Shown here piece by piece: positions 22,450-34,675 of a DNA stretch of 64,000 nt. The stretch's first letter is position 1; every line of letters starts with the position of its first letter. Under the pieces are notes generated by a model. It was not told where the DNA came from and made no database searches. It saw nothing but the letters and a program-made list of their open reading frames with translations. The stretch is from Branchinecta lynchi (lineage: Eukaryota; Arthropoda; Branchiopoda; Anostraca; Branchinectidae): the NCBI GenBank assembly GCA_023053575.1, contig JAKZAP010000019.1:3286001-3350000 (forward strand). The letters are read 5' to 3'. Made by a program: the position numbers and the translations under genes.

Positions 22450-25400
22450 TTATTGTGTTGCGAGAGCAACACTTTGGTTTTGTCCTCGTTTTTTTTTTTT
22501 TTTTTTTTTTTTTTTTCCTATGACTCCGATTTCATTTTATTCCTGGTAACTGAGAAGGGTCTAACCTGTGCGGTTTTTACGGAAAGTGTGGACCTTAGGC
22601 CGGATTGACGAATATGACATTACATTTTGGAAAGCTCCGTAGAACTCTTGCCTGGGGCCAATAAGGATGGTTTTTGCTTGTCATCGAGCCAGAGCCTACG
22701 GTTTGCGAAGTGAAGTGGAGTTGTATAGCCTATGTCAGAGAGGACTATCTGAAGTTGTGTAGCGAACCTTTCGTTTCATCAAAAGATGTTTCTGCTTTCG
22801 AGTGGAAAGCTCCGTTCTAGCACACAAGCAGGCAGGCACCAGTTTCAAATTGAAGATGGACTAAAATCTATAAGTGTTAAATATATGCGGCAGTTACCCG
22901 GCCCCACAGCCAACATATCTTCTTTGAGTGATAAATAGAAAAATCTACAGAGACAAAAAAGTGGCTTTTTCCCACGGGTCCGAAAGTGCTGCCATCTATT
23001 GTTTCTGTCTATGTCTGCGACGATTTCAGCTGAGTTTATAATTTTTTTTTTTTGCACTTTGGTTTGTGGTAGAGTAACGGTATCAGATGTGCCTCTTAAA
23101 CTTTAAAAGTTCTCTCATTGCTAAAGAAACTAGAGCTTATCCTTTGCTCCTTTCTAAGTCGTGACGTTAGAAAGTTGGCCTACGGCAAAAAAGTCAACTT
23201 TTGAACTAAGACAGGTAGAATTTTTTTTTCGACGGCAATCGATAGCCATTGATGGGCTGATCAAAGTATATGTCATCCATTTTTTGGTACAAAAATTCCT
23301 TCATGAGATACACCAGTTTGAGAATTTCAAAGGGGTTGACAACTTCATAGTAAGGTACATTGAAACCAAAAATAGGCGATACCAGTTATGATGCATATAG
23401 GGGACTTTTAAGCAACAGTCGACTGTTAGCGCATAATCATCTTCGGTAATGAGGGGTTTGCAGCTTTTGCTAGTTGGTATACCTGTTATTTGTTTCCGGT
23501 GTATTCGATGGTAAGAACAATTTGGTTCCCAATGGTAAGATATGCAAGGGACTTGTAAGTAATAATCGGCTGTTATGCTACAATCATCTTCTGCGATGAT
23601 GGGTTTGCAGCTTTTGCTAGCTGGTGTACCCATTATTTGTTCGGTTTACATTATTGAATCGGTTTACGAGGGGTTAGGAATTTTTGCAAATGGGTGCACA
23701 TTGTATTCGATTTCTATAAATCTGACGGTAAGAAATTTTGTGTCGATGGTCTATCAATGTAACCGAGGATTAACTGTTTACACAACGGATACAAACGAAA
23801 ATGTAAAGCAATGAGGTAGTTTCATAATAATTAATAGTGTCATCTATGGTATTTTAATCCTGAAAAGTTACGGATAGCTTTCTATTACCAACTAGATTAT
23901 AAAAGTCACGATGTCTACGATTGAAAAGGATAAAGTACAATTGACTGCAAAGTTAATTTAGTCCCTTCTTCCTATATTATTTTGTTGTTGTTTTTACAAC
24001 GCTGAAGAATACCTTTTGATCATATGATTAATTTTTTTAGAACATCCCGTTTAAAAAGCTTATGCTATAATCATCTTCAGCGATGAGGGGCTTGCAACTT
24101 TTGATAGCTGGTATATCCATTATTTGTTTCCGGTGAATTTGATGTCAATCACGGGAGACGGACTTGTAAGTAAGAATCGGTTTACGAGGGGCTAGAAATT
24201 TTTGAAAATTGGTGCACATTGTATTCGATTTCTGTAAATATGACAGTAAGAAAGTTTGTATCGATGGTCTATCGCTATAACCTAGGATTAACTGTTTACG
24301 CAACGGGTACAAACGATACGGTAATGTAAAACAATAAGGTAATTTTGTAATAATTAATAGTGTCATCTATGGTATTTTAATCCTGAAAAGTTACGGATAG
24401 CTTTATAATATCAACTAGATTATATAAGATATTGTTCCAAGTTTTCATCCGTCACGATATCTACGATTGAAAAGGATAAAGTTCGACTTCGACGGCAATC
24501 GATTGCCGCTGATGAGCTGATCAAAGTATATGACATCCATTTTTTGGTAACAAAATTCCTTTATGAGATACACCAGTTTGAAAGTTTCAAGGGGTTGACA
24601 ACTTCAGTAGTAAGATACACACTGAAACCAAAAATAGGCGATACCAGTTGTGAGACTTTTAGGGGACTTGTACGCGACAGGTGACTATTAGCTCATAATC
24701 ATCTTCGGCAATGAGGGGTTTGCAGCTCTCGCTAGTTGGCGTACCTGTCATTTGATGAACAATTTGGTTCCCAAATGTAAAACTTGCAAGGGACTTTTAA
24801 GTAATAATCGGCTGTTATGCTACACAAATCTTCAGCGATTATGGGTTTGCAACTTTTGCTAGTCGGTGTACCCATTATTTTTATCCGGTGAACTTGATGT
24901 CTATCACGGGAAAGGGACTTGTCAGTAGAATCGGTGCACGAGGGGCTAGAATTTTGTGCAAATTGTTGCAAATTGTATTCGATTTATATAGATCTGACGG
25001 TAAGAAAGTTTGTATCGTTGGTCTATCGCTGTAACCTAGGATTTACTGTTAACGCAACGGGTACAAACGATACTGTAATGTAAAACAAGGTAGTTTCGTA
25101 ATAATTAATAGTGTCATCTATGGTATTTTAATCCTAAAAAGTTACGGATAGCTTTATAATACCAACTAGATTATATAGGATATAATTCCAAGTTTTCATC
25201 CGTCACGATGTCTACGATTGAAAAGGATAAAGTTCAACTGACTGCAAAGTCAATTTAGTCCCTTTTTCCGCTTTCCTTTTATTTCCGTCCCTTTTATGCT
25301 TTTGTTGTGGTTAGGGCAATCGATAGCCCTTGAAGAGCTGATCAAAATATATGCCATCCATTTTTTTGAACAAAAATCCTTCATGACATAAACCAGTTTG

Positions 25401-26867
25401 AAAGTTTCAGGGGGTTGACAACTTTAGGAGTAAGGTACACACTGAAACCAAAAATAGGCGATACCAGTTGTGAGACATGTAAGGGACTTGTAAGCAACAG
25501 TCGACTGTAAGCAACAGTCGGCTGTTAGCTCATAATCATCTTCGGCAACGAGGAGTTTGCAGCTTTTGCTAGTTGGTATACCTGTTATTTGTCTCAGGTG
25601 TATTCGATGTTAAGAACAATTTTGTTCCCAATTGTAAGACATGCATGGGACTTGTAAGTAATAATCGGCTTTTATGCTATAATCATCTTCAGCGATGAGG
25701 GGTTTGCAACTTTTGATAGCTGGTGTATCCATTATTTGTTTCCGGTGAATTTGATGTCAATCACGGGAGAGGGACTTGTAAGTAAGCACGAGGGGCTAGA
25801 CATTTTTGAAAATTGGTGCACATTGTATTCGATTTCTGTAAATATGACAGTAAGAAAGTTTGTATCGATGGTCTATCGCTATAACCTAGGATTAACTGTT
25901 TACGCAACGGGTACAAACGATACGGTAATGTAAAACAATAAGGTAGTTTTGTAATAATTAATAGTGTCATCTATGGTATTTTAATCCTGAAACGTTACGG
26001 ATAGCCTTCTTCCGATATTGTTTTGTTGTTGGTTTTACAACGCTAAAGAACATCTTTTGATTATGTGATTATTCTTTTTAGAACATACCGTTTTAAAAGC
26101 TTCGATAAGTTGGTATACCTGTTATTTGTATCAGGTGTATTAGATGGTAAGAACAATTTTGTTCCCAAAAAGCCAAAACGGCTTTTATGCTATAATCATC
26201 TTCAGCGATGAGGGGTTTGCAACTTTTAATAGCTGGTGTATCCATTATTTGTTCCGATGAATTTGATGTCAATCACGGGAGAGGGACTTGTAAGTAAGAA
26301 TCGGTTCACGAGGAGCTAGAAATTTTTGAAAATTGGTGCACATTGTATTCGATATCTGTAAATATGACGGTAAGAAAGTTTGTATCGATGGTCTATCGCT
26401 ATAACCGAAGATTAACTGTTTACACAACGGGTACAAACGATACGGTAATCTAAAACAATAAGGTAGTTTTGTAATAATTAATAGTGTCATCTATGGTATT
26501 TTAGTCCTGAAACGTTACGGATAGCTTTATAATACCAACTAGATTATATAAGATATTGTTCCAAGTTTTCATCCGTCACGATATCTACGATTGAAAAGGA
26601 TAAAGTTCAACTGACCGCCAAGTCAATTTAGTCCCTTCTTCCGATATTGTTTTGTTGTTGGTTTTACAACGCTAAAGAACAGCTTTTGATCATGTGATTA
26701 TTCTTTTTAGAACATATCGTTTTAAAAGCTTCGATAAGTTGACAATTTCAGCATTTAACCGACAGCGAAGAAACAAAACCAAAGTGTTGCTCTCGCAACA
26801 CTTTAGTCGGCGAAGCCGGACAAAGGTTGCCGCAACACTTCACGTTGCCCCGGCAACGTAGGTCTAG
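22450..26867 (+). mobile_element. Family C Helitron-like element, 4.4 kb
   Basis: Begins TTATTGTGTTGCGAGAGCAA and ends with hairpin CGTTGCCCCGGCAACG, then TAGGT and CTAG before a T: the order expected of a Helitron 3' terminus. The second copy (52116-54867) has a 5' TC. Long internal tandem units hold the block GTGTCATCTATGGTATTTTA near 23838, 24360, 25110, 25964 and 26483, so units are about 520-850 bp. No Rep/helicase is seen: non-autonomous. Repeated ~70-codon frames in the units are by-products. A 45-bp insertion-like segment lies before the terminal hairpin. Confidence 0.75.
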
Positions 26868-26919
26868 TATCCTATTTAGTTCTGGTGTCACTCATGTTCT
26901 GCGAAAAAAGGAGATTGAA

Positions 26920-27220
26920 AAGATGAGATCATGTTATTTTAAGTATGCAAAAGCACCTGCTCCGCTTGTCGAAATTATGTCATAACCATGCATTGAGGGA
27001 GAAGTTCAAATTCAAGATGCAAGTGTTACCCTTTTGGATGTTTCCTCGTCGCTTTCAGAAATCATGGACAACAGGGCCCAACCAGCGTACGACGTTATTC
27101 ACTGCTTCCTGGCCGAAGATTGAAAATTAAGTGTCTTTTTCTATGTGTCTAAGTGTTTTACTTATTTTCTTTCATTTACTCCGCTTTTTCAAAATGGCGG
27201 GTTACAAATGAATTACTTAT
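26920..27220 (+). repeat. Interspersed repeat E, copy 2
   Basis: Matches 9826-10140 in the opposite orientation and ends in ATGAATTACTTATTTACTTAC. It lies between the family C element and UXS1. Confidence 0.65.
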
Positions 27221-27234
27221 TTACTTACATGTGA

Positions 27235-27263
27235 AGTCCTCGGGGAACGGCTAGAATACGCCT
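27235..27263 (+). mobile_element. MITE D terminus fragment
   Basis: AGTCCTCGGGGAACGG and GAATACGCCT match the right end of MITE D (57018-57432). Its last base is 30 bp from the UXS1 exon boundary, inside the intron. Confidence 0.75.
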
Positions 27264-27293
27264 ATAGCAAAGGGCTAACGAAAGACAACTTAC

Positions 27294-27693
27294 CAATTGG
27301 GTTTACATGCCCCCAATATGTCTCCGGTTGAGGATGAACTTCCGGGTCTCCATACACCTCCGAAGTACTTGCAATCAGAACCTTCGCCCCCACTCTTCTT
27401 GCAAGACCGAGCATATTAATCGTGCCCACAGTGTTGGTCTTGATGGTCTTGACCGGATTGTACATATAGTGGGGTGGACTAGCCGGGCTAGCTAGGTGAT
27501 AAATTTCGTCCACCTCGATAAAGAGGGAGTTCACTATATCGTGGTGGATTAGTTCGAAGTTCGGGTGGCCGGTCCAGTGTTCTACGTTTCTTTTTCTACC
27601 GGTGAAGAAGTTGTCAGCGACAATCACCTCATGTCCTTCTTCCATTAGGCGGTCAACGAGGTGAGAACCAACAAAGCCGGCGCCACCAGTGAC
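27294..27693 (-). CDS. UXS1: UXS1 exon 3: NAD-binding core of UDP-glucuronate decarboxylase
   Basis: UXS1 converts UDP-glucuronate to UDP-xylose with bound NAD+ in the Golgi/ER lumen, supplying xylose for proteoglycan linkers. This 400-bp exon encodes residues about 98-230. It opens with the Rossmann motif TGGAGFVGS, then [39 protein letters not shown] and [14 protein letters not shown], all hallmarks of the family. The acceptor is CTTTCAG/GTCACT (start 27693, phase 0) and the donor CAATTG/GTAAGT (end 27294, phase 1). The catalytic YxxxK motif should follow NPIG in the next exon; I do not find that exon or later ones downstream on the minus strand, so they are either outside the window or short and overlooked. 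The frame is intact. Confidence 0.95.
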
Positions 27694-27749
27694 CTGAAAG
27701 CCAACCAAATCAGGCACGGCGGAACTGGCGGAATACCCTATCTTCTTCT

Positions 27750-28000
27750 GCTAATAGAATTCCAAGTTCCAAATTCAAAAGCGAGACGGTCATCCGCAGT
27801 TTGGACACCGATCGCGCTCGAACCCGAGTATCCAAATATTTTTTCAAGTCTATTTTCACCCCCTCTCCCCCAAAACCAAGCAAAACCGCAACAAAATCAG
27901 AAATAGTCCCAACTCTCGCTCATCAAAACAGAGAGGTATACAAAGGCTGTGTACCAGCGTTCACTGACTTCCGGAATAAACAGTACTTCCTATCATTTTC
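27750..28000 (+). pseudogene. LINE ORF2 C-terminal relic
   Basis: In UXS1 intron 2, on the opposite strand. The tail VYKGCVPAFTDFRNKQ and a preceding Pro/Gln-rich stretch align with the LINE ends at 8679-8935 and 55390-55655 (ERYRKSF.PAF). Confidence 0.45.
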
Positions 28001-29384
28001 TCTGGTAGTGTTTTGAATATTTTAGATTATTTGTGCCTGACGATATAACAAATCCCAAATCATCATCACTTACATAGCAGGAAGCTTTTGCCATTCGTTT
28101 CTAGGGGCTTGTACACACTGAAAACCACTTGGTAACTCGACAGTGAATACGTCAACTTTTGCAGGAGGCGGTGACGTCACTACAACAGTGATGTAAACCT
28201 CAGATATTGTATGGCTAGGCTACTTGGGCCTAACTGAATATTTTTCTGGAAAAAATGTAAAACCTTCCAGAATCAATTTATTCTTCTGAATTCGGTACTG
28301 AACTTAAATGAATGAGCCGCTACCTACCAAAATACAGTCTAAGACACAACACCTTGAATAACTCATTTTCTTAAATTTTAACAATGAGAAGAGGATATTA
28401 AAAATAGGTATTTACTTTTTTTCGCATTGTACGGTTTATCTTTATCTTGAATTCATGTTTCTGCATATACGGCAATTGGACATATTCTACAAGGTTTATG
28501 TAAATGTCAAAACGTGAATCTAAGGCTGTTGAAACGGCATATATAACACTGAATGAACCGAAAATATTAAAAAAAGCTCTAACAAATTTAAAATTCCTTG
28601 CTGAGCATCTGGTAATTTAATAATGAGTTGAAAAATACTGAAGTTGAGAAATACTGAATATGGTAATGCAGTTTTAAAATCTCCAAATTTGCAAACTTTC
28701 CCACTCGCGCTAATAAACTCGTCAATATCACAAACAAATCTTCGGTGAAACCAAAGCTACTGAAGCAGTAGCTGCGCTCCCCCCCCCCCCCCCCTCATTA
28801 CCCTCCTAATGGTGGTCTTTGGCTTTACCAATAAGGAGTATTTGTATTCACTGTGACTGCTCCCCATTCTTATAACCCGTTATTGGATTAAAAAGTGTCC
28901 AATTACTGCTAACCGACCGGTGCAGAGCCTGCTCGGGAGGTCGGCTCTCGCCGGATCCCCGGTGAGACTAAACGCACGTTATAGGATAAGAACGGGAAAG
29001 TTGCATAAGATTTTGTAGGTTAAAGAGGAGAAAATTTGTAAATAGTTTTTTTTTTTTTTATATTTTATGTATTTTGATATGTAATTTTAAGATGACCCCA
29101 GAGGAGATGTGAGTGTTTTTATTTTATGACGAAAACGGATCCGAATTGTGTTAACGGAAGTTTATATGTTATAGATTGACGTGTGAAAGTGAAATTAGAA
29201 AACACACAAAGAAGAGACGAAGATTCAGTGAGGATTACCCTTACCCAGATTCAGACGACGTCTTGAGAAAGACCCCTTCCCTTTAAAGTATTGACGAAGC
29301 CTAAAGGCAAAAAGTCTTTGAATTGAACCAACATATTGGTTTAAAAGTATTGAAGGACATTTAAAATTTCATAAGACCCAGTGG
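28001..29384. other. UXS1 intron 2, unannotated part
   Basis: AT-rich sequence with a C-run at about 28781-28796 and an imperfect inverted pair near 28873-29012 (TTATAACCCGTTAT / CGTTATAGGATAAG). No gene is seen. Confidence 0.5.
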
Positions 29385-29452
29385 CACGAGCGTGTATGGG
29401 CTGAAGCCCACGTGACGTCAACCTTCAAACAACAACAACAACAACAACGGGA
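29385..29452 (+). repeat. SINE-like 3' end with (CAA)n tail, copy 1
   Basis: A GGGCTGAAGCCC hairpin, then ACGTGACGTCAACCTTC and (AAC)6. An analogous end, hairpin then GCGTCAAACCCC and (AAC)n, lies in reverse at 32258-32330. Confidence 0.45.
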
Positions 29453-29706
29453 TACTGGTGAGGAAAGACTGGACACATGATGAGCTCAACATCTTGACAA
29501 ACCACCTGTAATTTTTAAATTCTTGTGCTGCATGTCTGGTAATTCAATAACGAGTTGAAAATGTAATATATGGTAATGCAATATTTTAAATACCCGAATT
29601 CGCAAGCTTTGCCACTCACGCTAATAGTATCCTAACAAACCTCCTCAATGTCATAAATAACTACCAGACGAAACCAAAGCTACTGAAACGGTGTATGGAA
29701 ACTCAC

Positions 29707-29942
29707 CAGAATCCTTTTCCGTTCTTTGTAATTCTTGAACTTCACTTGCGGGAAACTCCGGGGAACTTTGTCAAACTGACTCAGCTTTTTCTCCAGTTTC
29801 AAAATTGTACTCTTTAACTGGATAATTTCATCTTCAATAAAATCCTGGTTTGACATAACACTTTCCTTCAAATTTCGACTAGCTGATCTTCGGTTGTCAT
29901 TACCTTCATACAACTTGTCGGCCAACTGGAGTGACACAAATA
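29707..29942 (-). CDS. UXS1: UXS1 exon 2: stem/coiled-coil region
   Basis: 236-bp exon, residues 19-97. The acceptor is AACTTTCCAG/TATTTG (29942) and the donor ATTCTG/GTGAGT (29707). It finishes the membrane anchor (FVSLQLADKL), then gives a lumenal stem with a coiled-coil stretch (EDEIIQLKSTILKLEKKLSQ), and ends VKFKNYKERKRIL, the strand leading directly into the Rossmann VTGGAGFVG of exon 3. Both phases fit: T + TA = Leu from exon 1, and phase 0 into exon 3. Vertebrate UXS1 has the same KF....DRKRI boundary. Stem sequence is otherwise divergent, as is usual. Confidence 0.93.
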
Positions 29943-31428
29943 CTGGAAAGTTAAACAGGTTTAGTAATAAATCCACTCTTATTTACACTCTATGAATCAA
30001 GGATTATTTATTTTTAGGTATGTCTACGGCAAGTCTAAAACGTTAGTTGTCTCTCGGAGGAAAACAAATTAAAAACAAAAAAATAATAAAAAAGAGTGCG
30101 CTAATTTGGCACCTTCAAGGACAAAAAACTTTTTTTTTCAAAATGGGATATTTCTGCTAGGACAGCACATTGAGCATGTCTCAGAATAACTCATTCCCAG
30201 ACTGGAATCTTCTGGAAGAACAGTCGATGAACCAAGACAGACCTGCCCAATGGTTTGTCTGGTTTTCTCTAGTCTTTACAATCAGATTTTGAGCTTATCT
30301 TCTTTTTCTTATTTTTCCTCCGCTCATGTGTCTGTCTTATTACAAGGCAAGACAAACACTTACAGGATTTGAGACCTGGATCAGGTCTAGGCGAATTCGC
30401 CCTGGACATATCCTCTCCCGTGAAAAAAAAACCTGACGCCCCCACCCCGGCGAAAACCCACAGGTTCCAAAACCCCCTGGCGAAAAAAAAATGTATACCC
30501 CCCTCCCCAAATACAAATATACAGGAGATAAGAAAATCTTGTTAAAAACTGCAGTTTTTTTTTTGATTTTAAACACACATCTTTCAACAGGTTTAACAGT
30601 TTAGCCAGGATGTGGTGCATCTAAGGCACATCTAAGCTAAAAAGCTAATTCCGTAGAGTGCATACAGAAATAGTATAGGCTCCGGTAACCCTGACCTACT
30701 CCTCTACAAAGGAATTATAATTGTTTGGTTTCTGAACGTCACTCAAATAATATTTTACTGGGATATTTCAGTCATACACACATCCTCAATTTCAGGACAC
30801 AGTGGTCCAATGTTAGGGCACGCTTCATTGCATTGCATGAGCACCGCAACTTCATGCAACTTCATTGCATGAGCACCTATGCTCACATCATCAGGCACCT
30901 TCCCCTAGAGCAAAGGGCAAAGTACCTCCATAGAAATCTGTTTGAAAAACAAATTTTTATTTCAAATTAAACATATTTTTTGGGACCTTTGCTCCGAGGC
31001 ATGGTGCCGAAACGCTGGAGCACTGTGCGCGCCCAAAACTTAGAATTTTATATGACTAGTTACAGCACCCAAAGATTTGGCACAGGCTAACCAGTGTTAG
31101 TCATAGGCTAGGCATAGACTATGACAAATGCTATTTATGGCCCTTAGCTCACCGAGCCTTTGTCTATTGCCATAAGTTATCCCAAATCCATTTGGGGTAG
31201 ACTGGGAAAACACTCAACAGGATCAAGTCTTTGTCCTCATTCTAGTACGATGTAAATCTAAACTAGGTCTGCGGCTAAATAAAAAAAAATAATAAAACCT
31301 GAGCCAATGAACATCAGAATGTTATTTTCCTACCTTATAGCTATTGATTGAAGCCAAAATCATGTCTCTATCTTGATGAAAAATGCTTAGGACATCTACT
31401 GCTGGCCTTATTAGATAGATACACAGAA

Positions 31429-31630
31429 GGGGTATCCAACCTCAAATTTGTATGACCTCGAACTTAGCCTGAGAGCCTTGCAACAAAATTTCTGTGCAAT
31501 CCAAAACAGGTCCTGGCTCACTCAGGGTTTCCTTCTTGACAGATAGGACCTTCTTAGTACTGCACTGAAACTTCCTTCCAACCTTTTTAGGCCAGGTTCG
31601 AGGTTGTGTAAATTTGAGGTTGGATACCCC
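31429..31630. mobile_element. MITE in UXS1 intron 1
   Basis: 202-bp element with inverted ends of about 35 bp (GGGGTATCCAACCTCAAATT ... AATTTGAGGTTGGATACCCC, and further GACCTCGAAC / GTTCGAGGTT). No clear target duplication and no open frame. Confidence 0.8.
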
Positions 31631-32084
31631 TCTTGTAATTTCATCCTGAATACACCTGAATTTTGTTTTAGATTATAAAAAGATGAAAACAGGAAGGAAA
31701 AAATTTCAACAATTCTTCTTTTTTTACGGAAAATCTGTAGATTTGCACTACTATCAACTGGCATTTTTGTCTCTACCCTATCTACGCTAGGCTGAAAATA
31801 CTTTTAAGGTTAAAACACAGAAGTGTCCCTGAAAAAAAAAGAAATTACAGATCTAGAGTGTCATTTTTTTAATTTAATTTAATTTAATTTCAAATATTAA
31901 TGCAGCACAACATTTCATGTGAAAGCAAATTGATTGGCACTTGTCATTAACCTACAACTAAAACATATACACAATTGTATATTGTTAATTAAAGTATATT
32001 TCTAATGCTCTTTCATATGACAGAGCACTACGCTTTAAAGTCAAAGCATATAAACGGACCTGACCAGATAGCAGAGAAACTTAC

Positions 32085-32139
32085 AGAGGAAAATCAGAGA
32101 AATAAATACAACTCCAACAAATCTCTTTAGCTGTCCCAT
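32085..32139 (-). CDS. UXS1: UXS1 exon 1: start codon and membrane anchor
   Basis: A 55-bp coding exon reading MGQLKRFVGVVFISLIFL plus one base, followed by the donor CTCT/GTAAGT. Joined to exon 2 it gives an uninterrupted hydrophobic segment (VGVVFISLIFLLFVSL) after a short basic N-terminus: a type II signal anchor, as in Golgi UXS1. The phase matches exactly. The ATG has G at -3 and G at +4, and an in-frame TAA lies 27 bases upstream, so it is the first possible start in this exon. Shorter cytoplasmic tail than in vertebrates. Confidence 0.85.
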
Positions 32140-33704
32140 TGCTGAATGATTGCTGATGCACAACTGTTATCACAGAAATTAACTATGCAATCCTTTAGAT
32201 TATTTCTTCACTGTATTAGAAAACAGAACTGATCAATGACGTGAGTGTATCATCTCCTTGGATGTTGTTGTTGTTGTTTGGGGTTTGACGCGTTCGACCG
32301 AAAGGTCATATGCGTCACGTATCTCCTTGTATTCTGATAATGTGACTGATTACATTTGAATTTTACGCCGAGAAGTTCTCGAACTCGCTCCAGGAGACCC
32401 TTGAATATTACTAAGCGACTATTATCTACTTTTGCTTAAACACAAACGGCTTCAACTTACAACATGAGAACGTCTCAGTAAATTATAAATTTAAATAAGC
32501 TGTTTTACTTTCAGTTTCAGTCTATACCTTCTTTGTGTGTGGGTTGCTGCGTGTGTTTTTAATTTTGATAAGCCCCTTGTAAGTTTCAATTCCTCCGACA
32601 CAACGACAACCAATCATCAAACCGTGCTTGGCGTGTCATTCAAACTTTCCTAACGTGTAAGTTTAGACTAATCTAGACGAACCGCTACTGTATGGCCTAC
32701 AGACACTGGTTTATCTAAGTTGTACAGACAAAAAAAAGGTGTCAACTAAATTGTGTCGGAATTGCATGCAGTTGTGATGAAGATAGCAATGTCATGTGAT
32801 TGAGGACTGATTGAGGACCTAACATAGAGGATGTGATTGTCCCTAGGTCGTTTTATAAATGTAGTCCTAAACGCAACCAGTGCCTTGCTGGCCACTCTGC
32901 TCTATATATTTTTGTATTAAAATGTAAATTCAACATTAGGAATAAACTGTAATTTTTAATTTTCTGAGGTAAAATAGATCATGTGGGTGTGAAGTTGTGA
33001 AGTCATACTTGTCTTGCATGGAATTCAGATTCAACTTAGTTTAGAAGAATAAAAAAAAACGAGTGTTCTGTCTGAAAAATTGCTGTGTACTTTCAGTCTC
33101 ATCGTATCCAATGCTATTTTTCCTGTTCATGTCCAATGCTATTTTTTTAACCTTATCGAGTTCTCCCAGATCCTGATAGGATCGGAACCCTATCAGTGCT
33201 ATCTCTTTTTTGGGTAGCAATTCAGTCTGGTTCCTTCCATCTTGTACTTAAAACTAAGAAGTATATCCATGTATCTGTATTGTGCTATTGTGTATAGCAT
33301 AGCCTCTACCTCCTTATATTTGTGAAACTAACAATGTTTCTGCCCTGCCTTTGCTTTGCCCCGCTTGACAGGTTAGATGCAATTGGTGTGTAATGTTACA
33401 TCTTAGACATCCATCTTCACCCCATTGAGTGTGATTAATGCCTTAGCCATAAGATGTGATAGCTTGCATTGAGTAGTGAATCTCTTACAGCTTACTGATC
33501 CAGTTGATTTATTCATTTAGAAAATCCGTTGCAGAATGCTATGTTAACGTACAGTGTTTGTGAACCTATACAGATGGGAAAAGAAATAACTTAGATCTCT
33601 GGTATGGAGCCGCTATGCTACATTATGCGCTTGTCATCTGGTAATTGCAAGGTACCTCTAGCCCACTAGTGCCTAAAATTTTTGAGTCAAAACATTCTTT
33701 TCAG
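32140..33704. promoter_or_regulatory. Divergent UXS1/PGLS intergenic region
   Basis: About 1.6 kb between the UXS1 start (minus) and the PGLS start (plus), so it must hold the promoters or 5' UTRs of both unless 5' exons lie elsewhere. A reversed SINE-like (CAA)n end is at 32258-32330. No CpG-rich core or confident TATA box is identified. A plausible 3' splice site (CATTCTTTTCAG, ending at 33704) precedes PGLS, suggesting a non-coding first exon in this region. Confidence 0.5.
32258..32330 (-). repeat. SINE-like 3' end with (CAA)n tail, copy 2
   Basis: Read on the minus strand: hairpin GACCTTTCGGTC, then GAACGCGTCAAACCCC and (AAC)n. Comparable to 29385-29452; lies about 120 bp upstream of the UXS1 start. 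Confidence 0.45.
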
Positions 33705-33725
33705 GTTATCAGTTAAGAAACAGAG

Positions 33726-33891
33726 ATGTTCCTTTCCTCTTGTGTGAAAATGTGCCAGTCTATGGACAAAGGGAAAAAGGTTGAAGTGGTTGAAAATGAA
33801 AGCAGAGTAGCTTCAAGGCTAGCAGAGACCCTTGCAGCTGCAGCTGAAGAAGTATTGCGAGACAAAGATGTCATCAATGTAGGCCTATCAG
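33726..33891 (+). CDS. PGLS: PGLS exon 1: 6-phosphogluconolactonase N-terminus
   Basis: Cytosolic enzyme hydrolysing 6-phosphogluconolactone to 6-phosphogluconate, step 2 of the oxidative pentose phosphate pathway. The exon encodes up to 55 residues, including VENESRVASRLAETLAAAAE and ending INVGLSG, the start of the conserved GLSGGS substrate loop. The donor is TCAG/GTTGGT (33891, phase 1). Three ATGs are possible (33726, 33750, 33762). The last gives MDKGKKVEV, closest to the usual family start; 33750 has the best context (A at -3). An in-frame TAA at 33714 bars a start farther upstream in this exon. Confidence 0.9.
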
Positions 33892-33906
33892 GTTGGTTTC
33901 CATTTT

Positions 33907-34675
33907 ATTTTTTGGGATCCCAAAATGTAAATGGAGTGACACCTCTGACATCGCAAAAGTTGTCCGTCTGTCTTTCCGTCCGTCCGTCTGTCAGCACGAT
34001 ATACCTCTCGATATGTTTTGATGAAAATTGGTGTGAGGATTCTTTGGGTCCAAAGAAACCGTCGAGTTTGTAGATAGGTTCGGTAGCCCTACATTTAAGG
34101 GTGGGGGAGGGGGTTTGAATTAAGGGGTAAACAAAATACTTTTAAACAGCTAATGAGATAGCCGATTAAGAGGTAAGAAGACATGCTGAACAGAATGATG
34201 AAAACCGTTTTTCGCCGGACAAGTAGTTCCTCTGGAATCTGGCCAAAACCGGAAAGTTTGTTAAAAGGAAAAGTTTTATTTGAAGTTGATTCAATGTTTG
34301 ATTTAGGTGTAAGAAAACATGATGAAACAGTATATGACAATAATTTGTTACTACAGTTCACCAGGGAATTTGACTGAAACCGGAAGATCTGTTATAAGAT
34401 AAAGTTTATTTGAAGTTGATAAGATGTTCAATATAGGGGTAAGGAGATACGCTGAATTCGTTCTGAACTTTTTTTTTTTTTGCTGGGCAAGTAGTTCGCC
34501 CGGAATTCTGCCGAAACCGGAAACTTGGCAGAAAGAAGGCATTAAGTTTCGTTTAGTTTCGTCAAAATAGATATGGCTAATAGAGTTAAACACACATGCT
34601 GAAGCCATGTCTGAACTTGGTTTTCTCAGATGATTAGCTATTTAGCCTTAATCTGTTTCGAAATTTTAATAGACG
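33907..34675 (+). mobile_element. Family A element, degenerate copy in PGLS intron 1
   Basis: Starts at the TTTTTGGGATCCCAAAA palindrome 15 bp after the PGLS donor, with a (GTCC)n tract, unique segment and a few diverged 137-bp units. The usual end is missing. More diverged than the other copies. Confidence 0.75.

Noticed and set aside
23301..26490. Repeated ~70-residue frames (MTLLIITKLPYCF...)
   Set aside because: They recur only because the family C tandem unit recurs; other units carry stops in the same frame.
28889..28990. tRNA-like or tRNA-SINE head
   Set aside because: GC-rich and partly palindromic, but no A/B box pair or cloverleaf could be recognised.
27294..32139. UXS1 as a processed pseudogene
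   Set aside because: Introns with consensus splice sites, intact frames and matching phases indicate a real split gene.
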